A stretch of DNA of 64,000 bases from Chthoniobacter flavus Ellin428. Lineage in GTDB: Bacteria > Verrucomicrobiota > Verrucomicrobiia > Chthoniobacterales > Chthoniobacteraceae. Every line of letters begins with the position of its first letter. The stretch's first letter is position 1. Below the pieces are notes generated by a model, which was given only the letters and a program-made list of their open reading frames with translations, had not been told where the DNA came from and did no database searches. The stretch is taken from contig NZ_ABVL01000007.1 of assembly GCF_000173075.1 (NCBI RefSeq), forward strand, positions 62,001-126,000, written 5' to 3'. Shown here one piece after another: positions 55,286-64,000 of this stretch. Made by a program: the position numbers and the translations under genes.

Positions 55286-56079
55286 GCGCCGGGATCCGTC
55301 TTAGTATTGCCCTCGTCACGCGCAATCGCCCCGCGAACCTTCGTCGGTGCCTCGCCAGTCTGCGTGCCCAGGAGGCGCAGCCTTTTGAAATCATCGTCTC
55401 CGATGACAGTGACGATCCGTCCGCTGCTGTGGCCATTGCGAAGGAGTTTGGTGCGAACCATGTCGTCGGGCCGCGTCGCGGTCTGTACGCGAATCGCAAC
55501 GTCGCCGCCCTCGCCTGTCATGGCAGTCACATTCGGACGATGGATGACGATCACACCCTGCCGCAAGGACATCTGCGCGCCTGCCTGGAAGCCGTCGAGC
55601 GCCAACCGAACGCGCTGTGGACTTGCGGGGAACAAAGCTTCATCGACGAAAAGCCGAATACCTTCACCGCGCAGGCCGCGCAGTTACACCCCAGCGGCGT
55701 CGCGAGCGCGATCGCGGATCCCGATGACAATTGGGCGATCGCGGATGGGGCGACGATCTATCCGCGTGAGGTCTTCGATCGCGGGTTCCGATACGTCGAG
55801 GAGTTCGGCTACGGCTCATCGTATCTGGAATTCGGCGCTCTGCTCTACGCGCGCGGCTGGCCCAGCCGCTGTGTGCCTGGAGCCTTTGTCGAACACCACG
55901 ACGAAGCGGCTGCCCAAAACCGCCGCGCCCCCCTGAGCTGTCTCTACGCGAGCCTTTGCTACAACCTTTACTTCCGCCCCAACCTTCTTCGTACGGTGCG
56001 TTATGCCGCACGCCATGCCGCCCATTTTGGTGGACTGCCGCGACTGCTGCGCCTGGCCCGCGAGCGCTGGCAACCATGA
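55282..56079 (+). CDS. Family 2 glycosyltransferase
   Basis: 265 residues from ATG 55282. RLSIALVTRNRPANLRRCLA, FEIIVSDDSDDPSAAVAIAK, GPRRGLYANRNVAALACHGS and TMDDDHTLPQGHLRAC give a GT-A fold with an intact DxD-type site. The later part (GYGSSYLEFGALLYARGWPS, CVPGAFVEHHDEA) fits GT2 but lacks the ED-x-x-L-x-x-R signature in standard form. It is paralogous to the preceding gene in its first 100 residues (shared SDD and GP-R/H-RG motifs), suggesting tandem duplication. It ends 6 bp before the heptosyltransferase-like gene. Confidence 0.85.
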   Translation: MSAGIRLSIALVTRNRPANLRRCLASLRAQEAQPFEIIVSDDSDDPSAAVAIAKEFGANHVVGPRRGLYANRNVAALACHGSHIRTMDDDHTLPQGHLRACLEAVERQPNALWTCGEQSFIDEKPNTFTAQAAQLHPSGVASAIADPDDNWAIADGATIYPREVFDRGFRYVEEFGYGSSYLEFGALLYARGWPSRCVPGAFVEHHDEAAAQNRRAPLSCLYASLCYNLYFRPNLLRTVRYAARHAAHFGGLPRLLRLARERWQP

Positions 56080-56085
56080 GCTCCT

Positions 56086-57135
56086 ATGTCCTGGAAGCGT
56101 AACGCGATTGAAGCTGCTTGCACGGTGGCCAGCCGGTTTGCCCCGCGCGCGGATTGTATTCCGGAAAATCCGCGTTCGATCTTTGTCCTGCGGAACAACG
56201 ACATCGGGGATCTGCTGGTCGTCACGCCGTTGTTCGAAGCTCTGCGCCGCCGATTCCCGAAGACTCGGATCATTGCCGGCGTGGGCGCGTGGAATGTCGA
56301 AGTGCTGCGAGGCAATCCGCATGTGGATGAAGTTCTGCCGATCAATGCGCCGTGGCATAACGGCAAGATCCAGCCGCAGAATATCGCCGCCACATTGCGT
56401 TACATCGGTCGTTCCCCAGAGGTCGCGGCATTAGCCGCGCGGAAATGCGACATCGGCATCGATGTCCTCGGCAGCCCGCAGGGGTCACTGTTGCAGATGC
56501 GCGCGGGGATTTCGTGGCGACTAGGGGTGCGTGGTTACGCCGGCGGCCATTCCGCGGCCCAGCAGTGCGTCGCCTTCGATGCGCATGAGCACGTCGGTCG
56601 GATGGCGTTGCGTTTCGCCGAATTGCTCGGCGCCACCGAACTCCCGGAAAATCGCCCGCAAATATATCCCTCCTCCAAACCGGAACAGCACGGAGCCATC
56701 GTCGTCGCGCCCGGCGGCGGCTTTGCCGAAAAATGCTGGCCGCCCACTCATTTCGCCGCGCTGCTCGATCGCCTCGCGCCGGCCCGCGTAATCGTGATTG
56801 GCGGGCCGCAGGACTCCGTCGCTGGCGCCTCGTTCGCGCAAGGCCGGGGACATGTCGAAGACCACACCATGCGATATTCCCTGGCGGAACTGTTTTCCGT
56901 GATCGCCGGAGCGCGCGCGGTGATTTGCAATTCCAGCATGGCGATGCACGTGGCCGCCGCCTTCCGCAAACCATGCCTCGTCGTCCTCGGTCCTCATTTC
57001 GCTGATGCCGCCCAACACGCAACTCAGTGGGCTTATCCCGAGACCCGCGTGCTCGGCCGCACGTCCGATCATCCCGAAATCTGCAGTCCGGAGGAAGTGA
57101 TGCCCGTTCTCGGCAGCCTGCTCGCCCCCACATGA
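56086..57135 (+). CDS. Family 9 (heptosyltransferase-like) glycosyltransferase
   Basis: 349 residues. [90 protein letters not shown] and ISG-type ending [20 protein letters not shown] match GT9. The catalytic Asp is in NNDIGD. Members transfer heptose or other sugars in LPS cores and capsules. A second ATG at 56076 overlaps the previous stop but gives only eight codons, so ATG 56086 is used. Confidence 0.9.
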
Positions 57136-58214
57136 GAATCGCCTTCGTCACCAGTTGCCTCGAACCGGAATGCGACGGCGTCGGCGATTACACCACGCTG
57201 CTCGCGGAAGAATGCGCGTGCCGGGGACACACGGTCGCCCGCGTGGCCCTCAATGACGCACGCCTCGCCGAAATAAGCGACACGCCCGGCCTGCTGCGCC
57301 TGCCGGCTACATTGCCCTGGCCGGAGCGGCTCCACCGCGCCCGCCGATGGTTGGAAGCCTTCGCGCCGGATTGGCTCAGCCTGCAATTCGTTAACTACGG
57401 TTTCCATCCGCGCGGCTTCGCCGGAGCCACTGCCGCGCGTTTGCGGATGCTGTTTTCCGGTTGGCCGGTGCAGGTCTTTCTCCACGAACTGTGGATTGGC
57501 GAAGAGCGCGGCGCTTCGTGGAAACACCGGGCGATCGGCTGGTGGCAAAGACGTGGCGTACTCGAATTGCTGCGGACCCTCGACGTGGGTCTCATTCACA
57601 CGAGTAACGATACCTATGTGCATCTCCTGGCCCGCGCCGATCTCGCCGCGCGCCGCTTGCCGCTCTTCGGTTCGTTGCCCTTGCCCACGGCGAGTCCGGT
57701 CCGGTCCAATGACAGGTTGACCCTGGCCTTCTTCGGCACGCTGCATCCCGTGTGGCCGGCGGAACCGCTCTTTTCCCAATTGCGCGGAATGAAAAAGCCC
57801 ATCGAATTGGTCCACGCTGGCAACATTGGCGCGGGGGAAACGCTCTGGCGCCAAATGGAGTCAACCTACGGAGCTGATTTTCGCTTCCGGCGTCTCGGAC
57901 GCCTCGCGCCGCCAGCCCTCGCGGATTTCTTTGCCGCGGCGGACTTTGGCGTCGCGACGACACCATGGCTGCTGATCGGCAAAAGCGCGAGTGTGGCGGC
58001 GATGCTCGACTGCGGATTGCCCGTTATCGTCAATCGCGACGATATCCACTATCCGGGTGTGCCTGAACATTCCGGTGACTCGGATTTGTTGATCAAAATG
58101 GGTCCGGATCTGCCCGCACAGCTTCGCACTTCCACGCGACGCGCACCCCATTTGCGAAAGGCCGAAGTAGTCGATCAATTTCTCGCGGATTGGGAGGCCG
58201 CGCGGGTTTCATGA
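57132..58214 (+). CDS. GT-B-fold glycosyltransferase lacking the usual EX7E motif
   Basis: 360 residues from ATG 57132 ([20 protein letters not shown], then [20 protein letters not shown]), a GT4-like acceptor domain. The donor half [20 protein letters not shown], then [20 protein letters not shown] and [19 protein letters not shown] occupies the place of the GT4 donor site, but the first Glu is absent ([13 protein letters not shown]). So it may use a different nucleotide contact or be inactive. A related layout is seen in some exopolysaccharide glycosyltransferases. ATGA overlaps occur on both sides. Confidence 0.75.
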
Positions 58215-59236
58215 GCTGCCCGATGAAGATTCTGTTCTCGTCCCATTTCTTTCACCCGAGCATCGGTGGAATCCAGGAAGTGGGCCGGATTCTTGCCGGC
58301 GAATTCACTCGTGCCGGTCATGAAGTGCAGGTGGTGACGCACACCGCCGAAAGAGATTCGGTCGAATTTCCCTTTCCGATTCATCGCCGCCCGGGGGCGC
58401 TCGAATTGTTGCGGTTGGTCGAGTGGTGCGACGTCTTTTTTCATAACAACATTTCGTTGCGGACCGCATGGCCGCTGCTTTTGCGCCGGCGTCCGTGGGT
58501 CGCCGCGCATCACGCCTTGATCACTCGGGTCGATGGCCGCATCGGCTGGCAGGATCGGTTGAAGCAACGGGTGGTGCGAGGGGCGCGCAATATCGTCGTC
58601 AGCAAAGCTTTGGGTCAGCACATCGCGGCGCCGGCGGTGGTGATCGGCAATCCTTATCGCGACGATCTTTTCCGCTGCGATCCTGCAATCGTTCGCGACC
58701 GGGATCTCGTGTTCCTCGGGCGCCTCGTCCCGGACAAGGGCGCCGACCTGCTCTTCCAGGCGCTGGTGCAGTTGCGTGAACGCCGGCTGCTGCCCGGGCT
58801 CACCGTCGTGGGACAGGGTCCGGCGGAATCCGTCCTACGCGAACTCAGCCGGCAACTCGGACTCGAAAGCCAAATCGATTTTGTCGGGCAAAAGACCGGC
58901 CCGGAGCTGACGGCCTTGCTCAATCGCCACCGAGTTCTCGTTGTCCCGTCGCGCTTGCAGGAACCGTTTGGACTGGTCGCTCTCGAGGGGATGGCCTGCG
59001 GGTGCATTCCGCTCGTGGCGAATTGCGGCGGACTGCCCGACGCCATTGGCGTTGCCGGGGTCACCTTTCGCCACGAAGACGCGGAAGATGCCGCACGCTC
59101 GATCGAAAAGCTGCTCGCGCCAGATGCCGATTTGCGGCGCTATAAGGAGGCCGCCGCGCCACATCTTGCCAAGCACACCGCCGCGGCTGTGGCCGCGCAA
59201 TACTTGCGCGTTTTGGAGGAGGCCGCCGGGCGATGA
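58211..59236 (+). CDS. Glycosyltransferase family 4
   Basis: 341 residues from ATG 58211 (an alternative ATG at 58223 gives [20 protein letters not shown]). The N-terminal Gly loop [20 protein letters not shown], the interdomain [20 protein letters not shown], and the donor site [20 protein letters not shown] with EX7E, then [14 protein letters not shown], are all standard. A retaining cytoplasmic transferase of the chain-assembly set. Confidence 0.92.
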
Positions 59237-60384
59237 TCCTGCAGAGCCATCCCACGGTGAATGCTTTCAACCGCGCGCTCGCGGAAGCTCTGGAACGTGC
59301 CGGTCGTCTCGCCGAATTTCATACGACCGTCGCGTTTGGCCGTCGGGCCGTCGCAGTGCCCCCCGCGCGATTGCGTCTTCATCCGTGGAGAGAACTGGCC
59401 CGCCTCGTCGCGCAACGTCTGGGATGGCAGGATCACGGTGGCCCGGTCGGAATCGATGCCGTATATCGTGCCTTCGATGCGGCTGTCGCGCGCAACCTTG
59501 GACCGGCGCGTGTGGTCTACTGCTACGAGGATGGTGCGCTGGCCACATTTCGCGCGGCCTACGAGCGAGGACTGCGTCGGGTTTACGAATTACCCATCGC
59601 CTATTGGGAAACCACCCGGCGCCTGCTGCTCGAGGAAGCGGAACGCCTGCCGCCGTGGGCCTCTACGCTCCAGGCGCCCGACGATCCCCCGGAGAAACTC
59701 GCCCGCAAGACCGAGGAACTTCGCCTCGCCAATCTCGTGGTCTGCCCGAGTCGTTTCGTGCAATCGAGTCTTCCGGATGGCACGCGCAGCATCGTCGCGG
59801 AATTCGGCTCGCCAGCTTCGCCGCAGACCATCGCCGAGCGCCGTCCCGACGGCCCGCTCCGCTTGCTCTTTGTCGGCACCATGACCCAGCGCAAAGGTCT
59901 CGCGGATCTTTTCGCGGCGATGCGCCTGCTGGATCGTCGCGACATCGAGCTTTCCGTGCTCGGCACGCCGCTGGCCCCGCTGTCATTCTACCGTGATGGC
60001 TGGCCGCATTTTCGCTACGAATCCCCACGACCGCAGGTCGAGGTGCTTGGCCTGATGGATACCTGCGACGTCCTCGTCCTTCCGAGCATCGTCGAGGGGA
60101 GGGCCCTCGTCCAACAGGAGGCGCTCAGTCGTGGATTGCCGCTGCTCGTCACCCCGAATGCCGGCGGCGAAGATCTCGTCCTCGCCGGCGAGACGGGCTG
60201 GCTGGTTCCCATTCGGAATCCCGCGGCGCTCGCCGATCGCATCGCGTGGTTTGCCGATCATCGTCGCGAGCTTCCGGGGATGCGGGAAGCGGCGCGGCGC
60301 ATGGCAGCCGCGCGTTCGTGGGACGATTATACGCGCCGGATCATCGGGGCCATCGATTCTCTTTGCCCGCCCGCCCATGAATAG
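59233..60384 (+). CDS. Glycosyltransferase family 4
   Basis: 383 residues. The start [20 protein letters not shown] overlaps the previous stop by ATGA. VVYCYEDGALATFRAAYERG and RVYELPIAYWETTRRLLLEE belong to the acceptor domain. LRLLFVGTMTQRKGLADLFA and LPSIVEGRALVQQEALSRGL (EX7E), then PLLVTPNAGGEDLV, make the donor site. It overlaps the polymerase-like gene by 8 bp. Confidence 0.9.
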   Translation: MILQSHPTVNAFNRALAEALERAGRLAEFHTTVAFGRRAVAVPPARLRLHPWRELARLVAQRLGWQDHGGPVGIDAVYRAFDAAVARNLGPARVVYCYEDGALATFRAAYERGLRRVYELPIAYWETTRRLLLEEAERLPPWASTLQAPDDPPEKLARKTEELRLANLVVCPSRFVQSSLPDGTRSIVAEFGSPASPQTIAERRPDGPLRLLFVGTMTQRKGLADLFAAMRLLDRRDIELSVLGTPLAPLSFYRDGWPHFRYESPRPQVEVLGLMDTCDVLVLPSIVEGRALVQQEALSRGLPLLVTPNAGGEDLVLAGETGWLVPIRNPAALADRIAWFADHRRELPGMREAARRMAAARSWDDYTRRIIGAIDSLCPPAHE

Positions 60385-61744
60385 GTCTCACGACAATTTG
60401 CGGCGGCTCATCTGGCTCTACTTCTGGCTCCTCCTCCTGGAAGGAGCGCTGCGCAAATGGCTCGTGCCGGGTCTTTCCAATGCGCTCCTCATCGTGCGCG
60501 ATCCCATCGTCGTCGTCATCTACGCGCTCGCGATCCGGGAGGGCGTCTTTCCGGCTTCGGGCATGATGTTGTGGACAGTCATTCTGGCGGCGCTTTCTTT
60601 TATGGCGTCGTTCGCCGGCATCGGCGATCTCGCGGTGACGATCTACGGCTTGCGGGCGGATTTCCTGCATCTCCCGCTCGTCTTTGTCATGCCGCGCGTT
60701 CTGCGGGGCGAGGACGTGCGACGGATGGGGCTCGCTCTCCTGGCGCTCCTCATTCCCATGACGCTGCTGTCGGTGAAGCAATTTCAGGCCGGTCCCAAGT
60801 CGTGGTGGAACGTCGGCGCCGGTGGTGAAATCGGCGGACAACTCTATGCCGCCGCCGGCAAGGTCCGGGCGTCGGGCACCTTTTCTTTTGTGACGGGGCT
60901 GTCCTGCTATCTCGCACTGACGACTGCATTTCTGCTCGATGATTTGCTTGGCCGGCGGACTTACCCGCGCTGGCTATCGTACACTGCGGTGCCCGCTATG
61001 GCGCTGGCCATCGGTGTGTCGGGCAGCCGCACGGCGGTTATTTCCGTGGCCATTGTTTGCAGCCTGGTCCTGTATATCGCGCTGCGGCGCCCGGCGCAGA
61101 TGCGCGGAGCGGTGATCTTTCTGCTGCTTGGCCTGATCGCGGGCGTCGGGCTGACCACGTTGGTGCCGATCTTCAAAGAAGGCGTGGCCGTGCAACACGA
61201 ACGCTTCGAGAGCGGCGGGGGGATGGAGCAGGGCATTGTGATGCGTTTCGCTCAGGATTTCATCGCCGCGGGAGGTTCGCTTTCCCGGGCGCCGGTCCTC
61301 GGTCTAGGTCTCGGCGTCGGGACCAGCGTAGGAGCTAGGCTCTTGAGCGGGCAGGCCGAATTTGCGCTGGGCGAAGGCGAATGGCAGCGCGTGATCATGG
61401 AAAGCGGCGGGACGCTGGGCGCGGCGTATATCGCCCTGCGCTGCGCGATGTTATTGGTGGTCATAGCTGCGGCGTTGAAGGCGTATCGCGCGGGAAGAAT
61501 TCTGCCGCTGCTGCTCGTCGGCGCCGGAGGACTCGACCTGGCGAATGGCCAATTTGGGCAACCGACCACCCTCGGCTTCGCGGTATTCACCGCCGGCCTC
61601 GCGCTCAGCGCTGCCCAGCAGGAGGATCAGGTAACACCACTCCCCCGTTCACAACCGGTGCCGCAACCCGCCGAGGTGGCGATCCGAGGTCGATCCTCCT
61701 ACGCCGAGCGGTTGCACGGGAAGAGGGAAGAAGAAGCGCGATGA
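60377..61744 (+). CDS. O-antigen ligase/polymerase-like (Wzy-type) polytopic membrane protein
   Basis: 455 residues from ATG 60377 with about ten helices. The start LIWLYFWLLLLEGALRKWLV, then PGLSNALLIVRDPIVVVIYA is characteristic of a polysaccharide-polymerase subset found in exopolysaccharide clusters. AMALAIGVSGSRTAVISVAI is the conserved S-G-S-R helix of the Wzy_C superfamily. The periplasmic loop VPIFKEGVAVQHERFESGGG, then GLGLGVGTSVGARLLSG carries the expected loop. It probably polymerises repeat units in the periplasm. Its presence together with an ABC exporter is discussed as a finding. Confidence 0.85.
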   Translation: MNRSHDNLRRLIWLYFWLLLLEGALRKWLVPGLSNALLIVRDPIVVVIYALAIREGVFPASGMMLWTVILAALSFMASFAGIGDLAVTIYGLRADFLHLPLVFVMPRVLRGEDVRRMGLALLALLIPMTLLSVKQFQAGPKSWWNVGAGGEIGGQLYAAAGKVRASGTFSFVTGLSCYLALTTAFLLDDLLGRRTYPRWLSYTAVPAMALAIGVSGSRTAVISVAIVCSLVLYIALRRPAQMRGAVIFLLLGLIAGVGLTTLVPIFKEGVAVQHERFESGGGMEQGIVMRFAQDFIAAGGSLSRAPVLGLGLGVGTSVGARLLSGQAEFALGEGEWQRVIMESGGTLGAAYIALRCAMLLVVIAAALKAYRAGRILPLLLVGAGGLDLANGQFGQPTTLGFAVFTAGLALSAAQQEDQVTPLPRSQPVPQPAEVAIRGRSSYAERLHGKREEEAR

Positions 61745-62871
61745 AAGTCCTGCTGGTCTCCAACTATTTGCATGATCGCCAGGAGAGCATGCTGCGTTTC
61801 GCGGCCGCGCTGGAGGAAGGTCTTCGCGTCTCCGGCGTGGAAGTGCAGATCGCTCGGCCGGAACCCGTTTTCGGCAAGCTCAAGCCGGGCGCTTCCGGCG
61901 CCGGAAAGTGGCTCGGCTATCTCGATAAATTTCTCCTCTTCCCCACTCGCCTGCGGCGACTCGCGGCGGCCGCCGATCTCGTCCACATCTGCGACCACTC
62001 AAACGCGATGTACGTGAGAGACGTCGCGTCTCGACCGCACCTCGTCACCTGCAACGACATGCTGGCGATTCGCTCCGCGCGCGGCGAATTTCCACAAAAC
62101 CGCACCGGATGGTCGGGCCGGATTCTACAACGTTGGATTCTCGCCGGTCTGCGCCGTGCGCGCCGGTTGACATGTATCTCGGAAGCCACGCGACGCGATG
62201 TCCTGCGTCTGACGGGACATTCCGCCGAGATCGTCAGCGTCACCTACATGGGGCAAAATTTTGCTTACGCGCCCGTGGCCGAAATCGCGGAGGCAGCGGC
62301 CCGCCGCCGCCGTGGGGAGAAAGTCGATGCGACCATTTTCGCGAAACAGGGCGTGCCGGTGGAACCTTACATTCTGCACGTTGGCGGAGGGCAATGGTAT
62401 AAGAACCGCGTCGGCGTGGTCGCCATGCACAGCGCCCTTCGCGCGCGTCTGGGATTGCAGACTCCACGCCTGCTCATGATCGGGCCGCCCTGCGATGCGC
62501 CGGGCGTGGAGACCCGCAGCAACGTGGACAACCGGGCGCTCGCGGCTCTTTATTCCGGGGCGGAACTTTTGCTCTTTCCCTCGCTGGAAGAAGGCTTTGG
62601 CTGGCCGATCATCGAAGCGCAAGCTTGCGGATGCCATGTGCTCACAACCGGTAAGAATCCGATGACCGAGGTCGGCGGCGGTGCGGCATTTTATTTGACG
62701 GATCCGAGCGACATCGTCGCCGGCGCGGAAGCGATCGAAGAAATCCTGGGCCAGGATGAAATGGCACGCACCGAGTCGATTCGGGTCGGGATCGAAAACG
62801 CGGCCCGTTTCTCTGCGGAGCGCATGATTCGAGAATATCTCGCTCTCTACCGGGAGGTGCTGGACGCATGA
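61741..62871 (+). CDS. Glycosyltransferase family 4
   Basis: 376 residues from ATG 61741. MKVLLVSNYLHDRQESMLRF begins the acceptor domain, and the segment ADLVHICDHSNAMYV is usual. The linker YILHVGGGQWYKNRVGVVAM and the donor site LLLFPSLEEGFGWPIIEAQA (EX7E), then GCHVLTTGKNPMTEVGGGAA, identify GT4. It resembles the mannosyltransferase-B-like subset, but the specificity is unproven. ATGA overlaps occur on both sides. Confidence 0.92.
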   Translation: MKVLLVSNYLHDRQESMLRFAAALEEGLRVSGVEVQIARPEPVFGKLKPGASGAGKWLGYLDKFLLFPTRLRRLAAAADLVHICDHSNAMYVRDVASRPHLVTCNDMLAIRSARGEFPQNRTGWSGRILQRWILAGLRRARRLTCISEATRRDVLRLTGHSAEIVSVTYMGQNFAYAPVAEIAEAAARRRRGEKVDATIFAKQGVPVEPYILHVGGGQWYKNRVGVVAMHSALRARLGLQTPRLLMIGPPCDAPGVETRSNVDNRALAALYSGAELLLFPSLEEGFGWPIIEAQACGCHVLTTGKNPMTEVGGGAAFYLTDPSDIVAGAEAIEEILGQDEMARTESIRVGIENAARFSAERMIREYLALYREVLDA

Positions 62872-63983
62872 AGCGGCCACTATTGCATGTGCTGCATTCG
62901 CTCGATCCAGCGCGAGGTGGCCCGGCGGAATTGGTGCGGCAGCTTTGCCTCGCGCATGCGGCGGCGGGAGTCGCCTCGGAAGTTGCCACCTTCGATGACG
63001 CCGGTGCGTCGTGGCCGGTGCCGGTGCATGCTTTTCCGGGACGCGGTAACTTTGCCTGGTCGCCCGACTTCACTCGTTGGTTGCGGGCCCAGGCCAACGA
63101 CTACGAAGCCGTATTCATTCACGGTCTTTGGCAATGGCAGGGCATCGGCACCATGCAGGCCTTGCGGGGCTCCGCGACGCGCTACTTTTTGTTTCCTCAC
63201 GGCATGCTCGATCCTTGGTTTCGCGAGGCGTTCCCGTGGCGGCACCTTCGCAAGCTCTGTTACTGGAAGCTCATTGAAAATCGCGTGGTGCGGGAAGCCG
63301 CGGGCATCGTCTTTACCAGCGAGGAGGAGCGGCGACTGGGCCGTGATTTGTTTCGACCGTGGGCGCCTCAACGCGAATCCGTCGTCCCGCTGGGAACGAC
63401 CGCACCGCCTCGCCCGGCGGAAGAACTGCGCGCTTTGTTCGACGCCCGTTTCCCGCAACTCCGCGGTGAGCGGATTCTCCTTTTCCTCGGCCGCCTGCAC
63501 GAAAAGAAAGGTTGCGATCTGCTTATCGAGGCTTTTCGCCGGGTGGCGCCGCCCTTGCATCTGGTCTTTGCCGGGCCGTGTGCGGACTCGCGCCTGGAAG
63601 CGGATTTGCGCGCGCGTGCGGATGGGCTGCGCGTTACTTTCACCGGCCCGCTCTACGGAGACGACAAATGGGCGGCGCTGGCGGCGGCGGAAGTTTTCGC
63701 GCTGCCGTCGCACCAGGAAAATTTCGGCGTCGCCGTGGCCGAAGCCCTGGCCAGCGGAGTGCCGGTGCTGCTCTCGCGCCGCGTCAATATCTGGCGCGAG
63801 ATCGTCGACGATGGAGCCGGGTTCGCCGAGGCCGACGACGTCGACGGCACCGCCCGCCTCCTCGAACGCTGGCAAGCGGCCGACCCGGCGGCGATGCGGC
63901 TTGCCGCCCAACGCTGCTTTAGCGCACGGTTTGATATCCGTCGTACGGCGGAGAACCTCGTCGCCCTGATTTCGCCCACCTAA
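62868..63983 (+). CDS. Glycosyltransferase family 4
   Basis: 371 residues. LLHVLHSLDPARGGPAELVR is the family's Gly/Pro loop. FLFPHGMLDPWFREAFPWRH is the conserved H-G-M-L-D-P segment of a GT4 subgroup common in exopolysaccharide loci. ILLFLGRLHEKKGCDLLIEA and LPSHQENFGVAVAEALASGV (EX7E) complete the donor side. Its TAA stop shares a base with a following ATG at 63983. Confidence 0.92.
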   Translation: MKRPLLHVLHSLDPARGGPAELVRQLCLAHAAAGVASEVATFDDAGASWPVPVHAFPGRGNFAWSPDFTRWLRAQANDYEAVFIHGLWQWQGIGTMQALRGSATRYFLFPHGMLDPWFREAFPWRHLRKLCYWKLIENRVVREAAGIVFTSEEERRLGRDLFRPWAPQRESVVPLGTTAPPRPAEELRALFDARFPQLRGERILLFLGRLHEKKGCDLLIEAFRRVAPPLHLVFAGPCADSRLEADLRARADGLRVTFTGPLYGDDKWAALAAAEVFALPSHQENFGVAVAEALASGVPVLLSRRVNIWREIVDDGAGFAEADDVDGTARLLERWQAADPAAMRLAAQRCFSARFDIRRTAENLVALISPT

Positions 63984-64000
63984 TGGTCTCCAGCTTTTCG
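63983..64000 (+). CDS. Possible start of a further gene, cut by the window edge
   Basis: ATG 63983 overlaps the preceding TAA (TAATG) and gives MVSSFS before the edge. Only the overlap pattern, shared by the operon, supports it. Nothing can be said of the product. Confidence 0.3.

Overview
The window is GC-rich, densely coded bacterial chromosome. Its gene content points to the Verrucomicrobiota/Planctomycetota branch, most likely Verrucomicrobiota. The evidence is a DUF1501 + DUF1549/DUF1553 + cytochrome-WD40 set, an exosortase with a VPD-type CTERM protein, a MoxR/DUF58/BatA/VWA operon, and REP-like and micro-tandem repeats between genes. I saw no rRNA, tRNA, CRISPR array, insertion sequence or prophage. 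The phylum is inferred from family content, not from a marker gene.

Layout. 0-3.3 kb: a TetR repressor, RND adaptor and RND permease (leftward, permease cut by the window edge) back to back with holA (DNA polymerase III delta). 3.6-17.9 kb: a long leftward operon, in transcription order MoxR ATPase, DUF58, BatA-like VWA protein, second VWA protein, a four-helix-bundle protein, a 1030-residue membrane/coiled-coil protein, a secreted alpha-toroid protein and a 943-residue secreted protein with eight beta repeats and two lectin-like domains. 18.1-22.4 kb: a signalling group made of a zinc-ribbon/OmpA protein, a STAS-FHA protein and an FHA-PAS-GAF-PP2C phosphatase. 22.6-29.5 kb: initiating sugar transferase, an O-antigen-ligase-like protein with TPRs, exosortase/EpsI, a CTERM-anchored protein and a fatty acid hydroxylase-family protein. 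29.5-38.3 kb: a leftward operon of DUF1501, DUF1549/1553, PPC-domain and cytochrome-WD40 proteins. 38.5-41.2 kb: a membrane-anchored TPR protein and a secreted Ala-rich protein. 41.3-64 kb: a rightward exopolysaccharide operon that runs out of the window: beta-barrel, Wza-like export protein, Wzc-like tyrosine kinase, GDP-mannose dehydratase-type enzyme, Wzm/Wzt ABC exporter, FkbM methyltransferase, about thirteen glycosyltransferases and a second polymerase-like membrane protein. Most of its junctions are 4-bp ATGA overlaps.

How the genes fit together. The two polysaccharide blocks can supply initiation on a lipid carrier, chain assembly, ABC export with end recognition, periplasmic/outer-membrane passage and anchoring of a CTERM protein by the exosortase. 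The MoxR operon resembles aerotolerance-type operons that build or maintain envelope machinery. The DUF1501 set is a secreted haem-protein group common in this superphylum.

Two points matter to a user of this annotation. First, four junctions of the MoxR operon carry paired, inverted arrays of 7- or 9-nt tandem units, and one such pair encloses the four-helix-bundle gene. Second, at least seven genes show single-base frameshifts, mostly in homopolymers, that look like residual sequencing errors more than real pseudogenes.
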